Shown here: in pieces, positions 60,013-64,000 of the stretch
Position numbering within the stretch: the stretch's first letter is position 1
How the letters are laid out: each line of letters starts with the position of its first letter
Assembly (NCBI GenBank): GCA_022870745.1
Contig: CP085323.1
Location: 1,922,001 to 1,986,000 of the forward strand
Direction of reading: 5' to 3'
Origin: Silvibacterium acidisoli
GTDB taxonomy: Bacteria; Acidobacteriota; Terriglobia; Terriglobales; Acidobacteriaceae
Length of the DNA stretch: 64,000 nt
Notes under the pieces: generated by a model
What the model saw: only the letters and a program-made list of their open reading frames with translations
Told to the model about the DNA's origin: nothing
Databases searched by the model: none
Position numbers and translations under genes: made by a program

Positions 60013-60337
60013 GCGAGTCGGAAAGCCTATTCTTTCGCAATATTGCCTGCTCCCCGCAGCCGCTCTGGACGCGGGTTTGGACCCCTTCGGGTGACCAAAA
60101 CCGGTCAAAAATGGCGAAAAATCGATAAAATCCGAAGAAACCCTAAAAAAACCTGTGGAAACTGCCCTTTTGCTGTTGACAACACTTTTCAAAAGCCGCA
60201 AGGTAGACGGCGGTGGGTCTCTCGAACCCGCATGAATACAGGGTTTCACCTGTCATGCTGGAACGGGAGCCGTCAGCAGCCGGCCACACCTGTTCGAATG
60301 CCGATTGCACTGAAACGTAACGAGGAGGAACACCAAA
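60013..60337. other. long leader region of the HU gene
   Basis: 325 bp without a gene. AT-rich first half (AAAAATGGCGAAAAATCGAT), one DnaA-box-like GTTTCCACA on the minus strand (60154-60162), a perfect -35 hexamer TTGACA (60176-60181) with a poor -10, and an imperfect inverted repeat GCATG...CAGG / CCTGTCATGC (60230-60242 with 60249-60258). No coding signal. Confidence 0.5.
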
Positions 60338-60634
60338 ATGGCAACAGCACTTACAAAGACAGCTCTTGTGCGGCAGATGGCCGAAAAGCTCGAGTTGACC
60401 AACAAGCAGGCCGCAGCTTTCCTCGACCTGCTCGCAGAGACCGCAGTCAAAGAGACCAAGAAGAACGGCGTATTCGTGATTCCGGGACTCGGACGCCTCG
60501 TCAAGGCTGAGCGCAAGGCTCGCCTGGGCCGCAACCCGCAGACCGGTGAACAGATCAAGATCAAGGCGAAGACCGTCGTGAAGTTCCGCGTAGCCAAGGC
60601 TGCGAAGGACGTCATCGCTCCGCCGAAGAAGTAG
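60338..60634 (+). CDS. HU-family DNA-binding protein
   Basis: 98 residues: MATALTKTALVRQMAEKLEL, NKQAAAFLDLLAETAVKETK, GVFVIPGLGRLVKAERKARL, GRNPQTGEQIKIKAKTVVKF and the short basic tail APPKK. The GRNPxTG arm that intercalates DNA is intact. Strong ribosome-binding site (GAGGAGG) eight bases upstream. Close to dnaN, parAB and the origin candidate, consistent with a nucleoid role. Confidence 0.95.
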   Translation: MATALTKTALVRQMAEKLELTNKQAAAFLDLLAETAVKETKKNGVFVIPGLGRLVKAERKARLGRNPQTGEQIKIKAKTVVKFRVAKAAKDVIAPPKK

Positions 60635-60702
60635 TCAACACGAAATGCAGCATGGCAGCCGCCGCCATAACAGACAACCAGCGGCTTCAATTTAATAGGG
60701 AG

Positions 60703-60735
60703 AGGGAGACAGCTGAGGCGCGTCTCCCTTTTTAT
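60703..60735 (+). terminator. intrinsic terminator of the HU gene
   Basis: An 8-bp stem (60703-60710 with 60722-60729) followed by TTTTTATTT, about 70 bp after the stop codon. Confidence 0.7.
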
Positions 60736-60745
60736 TTAGCCGGAT

Positions 60746-61474
60746 CTATTCTGCAGTCCGCGGCAGGAACGCCTTCACCACCAGCGAAGCGCCGAAGCAG
60801 ATGATAACCGCCTGCATCAGCAGGCTTGCGTTGTAACGCCAGGCAAGCACCGCGAAACATATCGCCAGCGCGACAGGATAGATCTCTCCCAGCAAAGCCT
60901 GCGCCCAGGATGGCCTCAGGGCCGACGCAGGCACGCGCGGCATAGCACGTGGCAGGATACGCGGCACACGCGTCTTATAGGCCCTGTACGCCTCACCCTG
61001 ACGGCTTTCCAGAAACGCTTCTTCCCCCAGGATGAGCCGCAGCATCTGAAGCGCCGTTGCAATGAGAAAAAAAAGCGCCCCGGTGGGCGGCATAAGAATC
61101 GATACGGCAATCGAGACGAGGAAGCTGCCAAGGTACAGCGGATTGCGCAGGTGACGATAGGGCCCCTCCGCCACGACGGCCGGGGCATGCATGGCAGGGG
61201 ATTTCACGGTAGCACTGCCGATATACGCTGCTCCCCATACGCGCAGCATGGCGCCAAGCACAACACATGCGATGGCAAGCGACGTAACCAGCAGCGAAGC
61301 GGGCTGCAGCTCGACCCAGTGATGCGAGGCGAGGAAGCCCGTCAACTCAAGCCATGTGGTGGTGATGTGGCCACGGTCTGCTCCGTAACGCAGCCACGGG
61401 GCCCAGAAGCCGAGCACGTAAAGCACGACACCGATCAGGAGACGAAAGCGAAACTCAAAGCGTGTGGCCTTCAT
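60746..61474 (-). CDS. isoprenylcysteine carboxyl methyltransferase-like membrane protein
   Basis: 242 residues, about six membrane helices. The ICMT/phospholipid-methyltransferase signature is present: EGPYRHLRNPLYLGSFLVSI (about 103-122) and the SAM-pocket end LGEEAFLESRQGEAYRAYK. In bacteria such proteins methylate various membrane-associated substrates; specificity is unknown. It follows murQ on the same strand, and an AT-rich perfect dyad lies between them. Confidence 0.82.
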   Translation of the reverse strand: MKATRFEFRFRLLIGVVLYVLGFWAPWLRYGADRGHITTTWLELTGFLASHHWVELQPASLLVTSLAIACVVLGAMLRVWGAAYIGSATVKSPAMHAPAVVAEGPYRHLRNPLYLGSFLVSIAVSILMPPTGALFFLIATALQMLRLILGEEAFLESRQGEAYRAYKTRVPRILPRAMPRVPASALRPSWAQALLGEIYPVALAICFAVLAWRYNASLLMQAVIICFGASLVVKAFLPRTAE

Positions 61475-61497
61475 GCGCGAACCTTGTAGAGAAATGT

Positions 61498-61530
61498 AAT
61501 ATGTAACTGTAGCTATTACAGTTACATATT
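61498..61530. promoter_or_regulatory. AT-rich operator-like dyad between murQ and the ICMT-like gene
   Basis: A perfect 14-bp inverted repeat (61498-61511 with 61517-61530; half-site AATATGTAACTGTA) around a five-base centre. It is 24 bp before the ICMT-like ATG. TGTAAT just outside (61495-61500) repeats part of the half-site. It resembles a dimeric repressor operator more than a terminator on the minus strand, though it also forms a hairpin after murQ. Confidence 0.5.
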
Positions 61531-61532
61531 TT

Positions 61533-62444
61533 TTATACCTTGTCGAGAAGCAGGCGGAGACGCCCGCCCGCCTCGCGCAGCTTTGCTTCTGCTTCCTCGC
61601 GACTGACCTTCAGCTTTTCCATCACGATGGCCGTGCGCACCGCACCGCCGCGTTCGAGCGCGGCCAGAGCCTGCTGCTGATCGAGCCCGGTGATGGCGGC
61701 GATAATGCGTCCGGCGCGATCGCGTAGCTTGTCGTTGGTCGGCTGCACGTTGATCATCAGGTTGCCGTAGACATAGCCCAGCTTCACCATCGTTCCGGTC
61801 GAAAGCATGTTGAGTACGAGCTTGGTGGCTGTGCCTGCCTTCATGCGCGTCGAACCGGTCACGACCTCTGCTCCCGTAACGGGAGTGATGGCAATGCCGG
61901 CCGCGAGCGCAACGGGCGAGCCGGCCACGCAGCTCAGGCCGATGGTGAGCGCTCCCAGTTCGCGGCCCAGCTCCATGCCGCCCAGTACATAGGGAGTGCG
62001 TCCGCTGGCCGCGATGCCGACCAGGACATCTTTGTCGCTGAACCCGCGATCGCGCAGGTCAGCCTTTCCCTGTTCAGGATCGTCTTCGGCTCGCTCCACC
62101 GATCGGCGCAGCGCTCCGTCTCCGCCTGCAATGATCCCTTGGACCAGCTCGGGAGGAACATTGTAAGTTGGCGGACACTCCGAAGCATCGAGCACTCCGA
62201 GACGGCCCGAGGTGCCGGCGCCGATGTAGAACAGGCGACCGCCCTGCTCCAGCCGGGCAACGATTCCATCGACAGCCTTCGCAACCTGCTCTGTCTGACT
62301 CTCTACCGCGGCAACTGCATCACGGTCGGCCTGATGCATCGCCGCGATCAATTCAGCAGTCGACATCGTGTCGAGGTTCACCGTCGCCGGGTTCTGTGCT
62401 TCTGTAGATAACTTTGCCAGTACTTCCACTTCTTCCTTCATCAT
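61533..62444 (-). CDS. murQ: N-acetylmuramic acid 6-phosphate etherase
   Basis: 303 residues. SIS-domain lyase that removes lactate from MurNAc-6-phosphate, giving GlcNAc-6-phosphate, in peptidoglycan recycling. Signature LFYIGAGTSGRLGVLDASEC (about 71-90, with the catalytic Glu at the end of the motif), a phosphosugar loop GIAASGRTPYV, and GSTRMKAGTATKLVLNML. The C-terminal helical bundle is intact. The usual PTS or kinase partners are not adjacent. ATG at 62444. Confidence 0.95.
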   Translation of the reverse strand: MMKEEVEVLAKLSTEAQNPATVNLDTMSTAELIAAMHQADRDAVAAVESQTEQVAKAVDGIVARLEQGGRLFYIGAGTSGRLGVLDASECPPTYNVPPELVQGIIAGGDGALRRSVERAEDDPEQGKADLRDRGFSDKDVLVGIAASGRTPYVLGGMELGRELGALTIGLSCVAGSPVALAAGIAITPVTGAEVVTGSTRMKAGTATKLVLNMLSTGTMVKLGYVYGNLMINVQPTNDKLRDRAGRIIAAITGLDQQQALAALERGGAVRTAIVMEKLKVSREEAEAKLREAGGRLRLLLDKV

Positions 62445-62717
62445 CGAGAACTTTACTCCAGGCTGGGGCTGGCCCGCATAGTCATTTGTGAATCAGCTAA
62501 GCTCATGTCGCCACTTGCGGATGATTTCCAGTACGCTGACCGGCGCGTTGACTAGCCAGATCCATTTTCCTTGGATTGGACTCTGTGCAGCGTTGTGCCG
62601 CCGGATGGAGATGGGTGAGCAGAGGATGAAGGGGCCAGAACGCAAGAAGCGTAGAGAAGAGATGGTTTCACGAGCGGAGTTTGGAGAACACTGACTCCGC
62701 TCACAGTGGCACCAGCG

Positions 62718-63611
62718 TTACTTGCCCAGCATGTCGAGCAAGGTGTCAAAATCCTCAAGCCGGGAATACTCAATGATGACCCTGCCGCGTCCGTTCTTAT
62801 CCTCAATACTGACCTTCAAGCCCAGGGCGCGCTGCAGAAGGTCGCGCGCTTCGCGAACATTTGGATCCAGAGGCTCCTTCACTTTCTGTTCGCCGTTCGG
62901 CTTTTTCTCGGGGTTGAGAAGTCCCTGGACGTAACTCTCCGTCTGCCGGACGGACATTGAAAGTGCCAGCACCTTCTGAGCCGCCTTGGTAATAGATTCT
63001 GGATTTTCGAGCGGCAAAAGCGCACGTGCATGGCCGAAGCTTAACTCCCCGCCTTCGACCTTTGCCTGCACATCCAGAGGAAGCCGTAGCAGGCGAAGAA
63101 AATTGGCTACTGAAGCGCGGTCCTTTCCGGTGCGCTGCGCCATCTGCTCCTGCGTCATCTTGAATTCCCGGCTCAGGCGATCGTAAGCACGAGCCTGTTC
63201 CATGGAATTCAGATCGGTGCGCTGCAGGTTTTCGACGATGGTGATCTCCATCGCCTGCTCGTCGGAAACCTGCCTCACGATGGCCGGGATGGTTGCCTTT
63301 TCGGCCTTTTGCGAAGCCAGCCAGCGGCGTTCCCCGGCAATAAGCTGAAAGCGTCCGCTTGCGAGGGGCCGCACGAGGATCGGTTGCACCACACCGGTTG
63401 CCCGGATCGAAGCTGCCAGTTCGCTCAGCTGCGCTTCGTCAAATCGTGTGCGCGTCTGGTACGGGTTACGCTCGATTTCGCTGAGAGGGATCTCCCGCGG
63501 TGTGCCTTCTACTGCCGTGGTCTTTGGTTCCACTGGAGCAGCGTTGGCTGTAATCTTTGGCAGCAGGGACTCGAGCCCCTTACCGAGTGCTTTACGTTTT
63601 GGGAGCTCCAT
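62718..63611 (-). CDS. parB: chromosome-partitioning protein ParB
   Basis: 297 residues from ATG 63611 (AAGGGG upstream; an ATG eight codons earlier is less likely). The N-terminal ParA-activating peptide (MELPKRKALGKGLESLLPK) is present. The CTP-binding GERRWLAS motif (about 90) and AIVRQVSDEQAMEITIVENL are seen, as is the helix-turn-helix TQEQMAQRTGKDRASVANFL, and the C-terminal dimer domain (VIIEYSRLEDFDTLLDMLGK). Cytosolic, nucleoid-associated. No parS-like site (TGTTTCACGTGAAACA type) was seen in the window. Confidence 0.96.
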   Translation of the reverse strand: MELPKRKALGKGLESLLPKITANAAPVEPKTTAVEGTPREIPLSEIERNPYQTRTRFDEAQLSELAASIRATGVVQPILVRPLASGRFQLIAGERRWLASQKAEKATIPAIVRQVSDEQAMEITIVENLQRTDLNSMEQARAYDRLSREFKMTQEQMAQRTGKDRASVANFLRLLRLPLDVQAKVEGGELSFGHARALLPLENPESITKAAQKVLALSMSVRQTESYVQGLLNPEKKPNGEQKVKEPLDPNVREARDLLQRALGLKVSIEDKNGRGRVIIEYSRLEDFDTLLDMLGK

Positions 63612-63668
63612 GGCTTTCCCCTTCTTCAAGGTCATTTCTTCGGAATCTTCTCTTTCTCAATCGTCAAC

Positions 63669-64000
63669 TCAGCCGTAGGGCCAGAAGCGGACATTCGCTT
63701 TCTTGCGGCCTTCTGCTGCATTCTTGCGGTCCTTTGCGCGTGGGCTTTCGACCTTGTTGCGGGCGAGCAACTCATCTCCGAGGTCGCGATAGCTTTCCGC
63801 TCCCCGGGAGCGCGGATCATAAAGTTGCACAGGCTTGCCGTAGCTCGGAGCCTCGGCAAGCCGGACATTGCGCGGGATAACCGTCTTGAAAAGCTTGTCT
63901 TTGAAGTATTCGCGCAGGTTCTCTGTTACCTGCTGAGCGAGGTTCGTACGGTCGTCGTACATGGTGAGCAGAACGCCTTCGACATCGAGCTTGGGATTGA
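63669..64000 (-). CDS. parA: chromosome-partitioning ATPase ParA (C-terminal part, 5' end outside window)
   Basis: The frame runs off the right edge. Visible C-terminal ~110 residues: NPKLDVEGVLLTMYDDRTNL is diagnostic of ParA/Soj, then FKTVIPRNVRLAEAPSYGKP and the family end (RGAESYRDLGDELLARN), plus a longer basic tail (SPRAKDRKNAAEGRKKANV). The internal ATG at 63962 is not the start. parB follows at 57 bp. The Walker A region lies outside the window. Confidence 0.93.
   Translation of the reverse strand, partial: NPKLDVEGVLLTMYDDRTNLAQQVTENLREYFKDKLFKTVIPRNVRLAEAPSYGKPVQLYDPRSRGAESYRDLGDELLARNKVESPRAKDRKNAAEGRKKANVRFWPYG

Noticed and set aside
59565-60128. 187-codon frame overlapping the DUF2461 gene
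   Set aside because: It is the shifted frame of a well recognised DUF2461 protein; the composition is Arg/Ser-rich with no motif.
62488-62694. 68-codon open frame in the murQ-parB spacer
   Set aside because: No ribosome-binding site, Met/Arg-rich composition and no recognisable pattern. The spacer 62445-62717 is treated as non-coding.
1-64000. CRISPR array, prophage, integrase or IS transposase
   Set aside because: No regularly spaced repeats and no transposase, integrase or phage structural gene were recognised. The repeats present are palindromic and intergenic.
1-64000. tRNA or rRNA genes
   Set aside because: No gene-free stretch contained a cloverleaf with the usual TTCGA arm, or conserved rRNA sequence. 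A covariance-model search was not possible here.

Overview
The window looks like a chromosomal segment of an acidobacterium (class Terriglobia / family Acidobacteriaceae). Evidence: large FtsX/MacB-like permeases with the acidobacterial N-terminal helical domain and a PadR regulator (the ADOP family), high GC with an acidobacterial style of protein sequence, a Kdo hydroxylase and LPS-type surface-glycan genes of a Gram-negative envelope, and the gene order rpmH-rnpA-yidD-yidC / R3H-mnmE beside dnaA. I see no prophage, CRISPR array, rRNA or tRNA. The genus was not determined.

Layout. 1-8.2 kb: end of purK, a lone ADOP permease, an orphan membrane protein, the E2 subunit of a 2-oxoacid dehydrogenase and a Na+/H+ antiporter. 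8.2-14.3 kb: a PadR-ADOP-ADOP operon and a tiny DUF3309 membrane protein. 14.4-27.2 kb: housekeeping genes (cytidylate-kinase-like, mutS2, hemB, lpd, msrA, Kdo hydroxylase, ruvA) mixed with small membrane and zinc-ribbon proteins and an Uma2 gene carrying two compensating frameshifts. 27.3-29.7 kb: a patch of three unusual minus-strand genes (exported protein, C39-like peptidase fold, JmjC/cupin-like oxygenase). 29.9-32 kb: thrS. 32.5-41.9 kb: a surface-polysaccharide region with four GT2 glycosyltransferases, a flippase, an O-antigen ligase/polymerase-like protein, a Wzz-like protein and a lipoprotein, on alternating strands.

41.9-64 kb is the replication-origin neighbourhood. mnmE, the R3H protein, a GNAT, yidC, yidD, rnpA and rpmH run leftward and dnaA runs rightward. 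A toxin-antitoxin pair sits between rnpA and rpmH, and a second pair lies just downstream of dnaA. dnaN is about 5 kb from dnaA. The best cluster of DnaA-box-like sequences is in the 630 bp directly upstream of dnaN, not in front of dnaA. Further right come a GT4 glycosyltransferase, lipB, an HU gene, murQ, parB and the end of parA.

Functional links: lipB, sucB and lpd belong to lipoate-dependent 2-oxoacid oxidation. rpmH, rnpA, yidD and yidC join ribosome/RNase P maturation to membrane-protein insertion. dnaA, dnaN, HU, parA and parB form the replication and segregation set. Several intergenic spaces (24.3, 44.7, 56.5 and 58.0 kb) hold related palindromic repeats bounded by GTCATTCC-type inverted ends.
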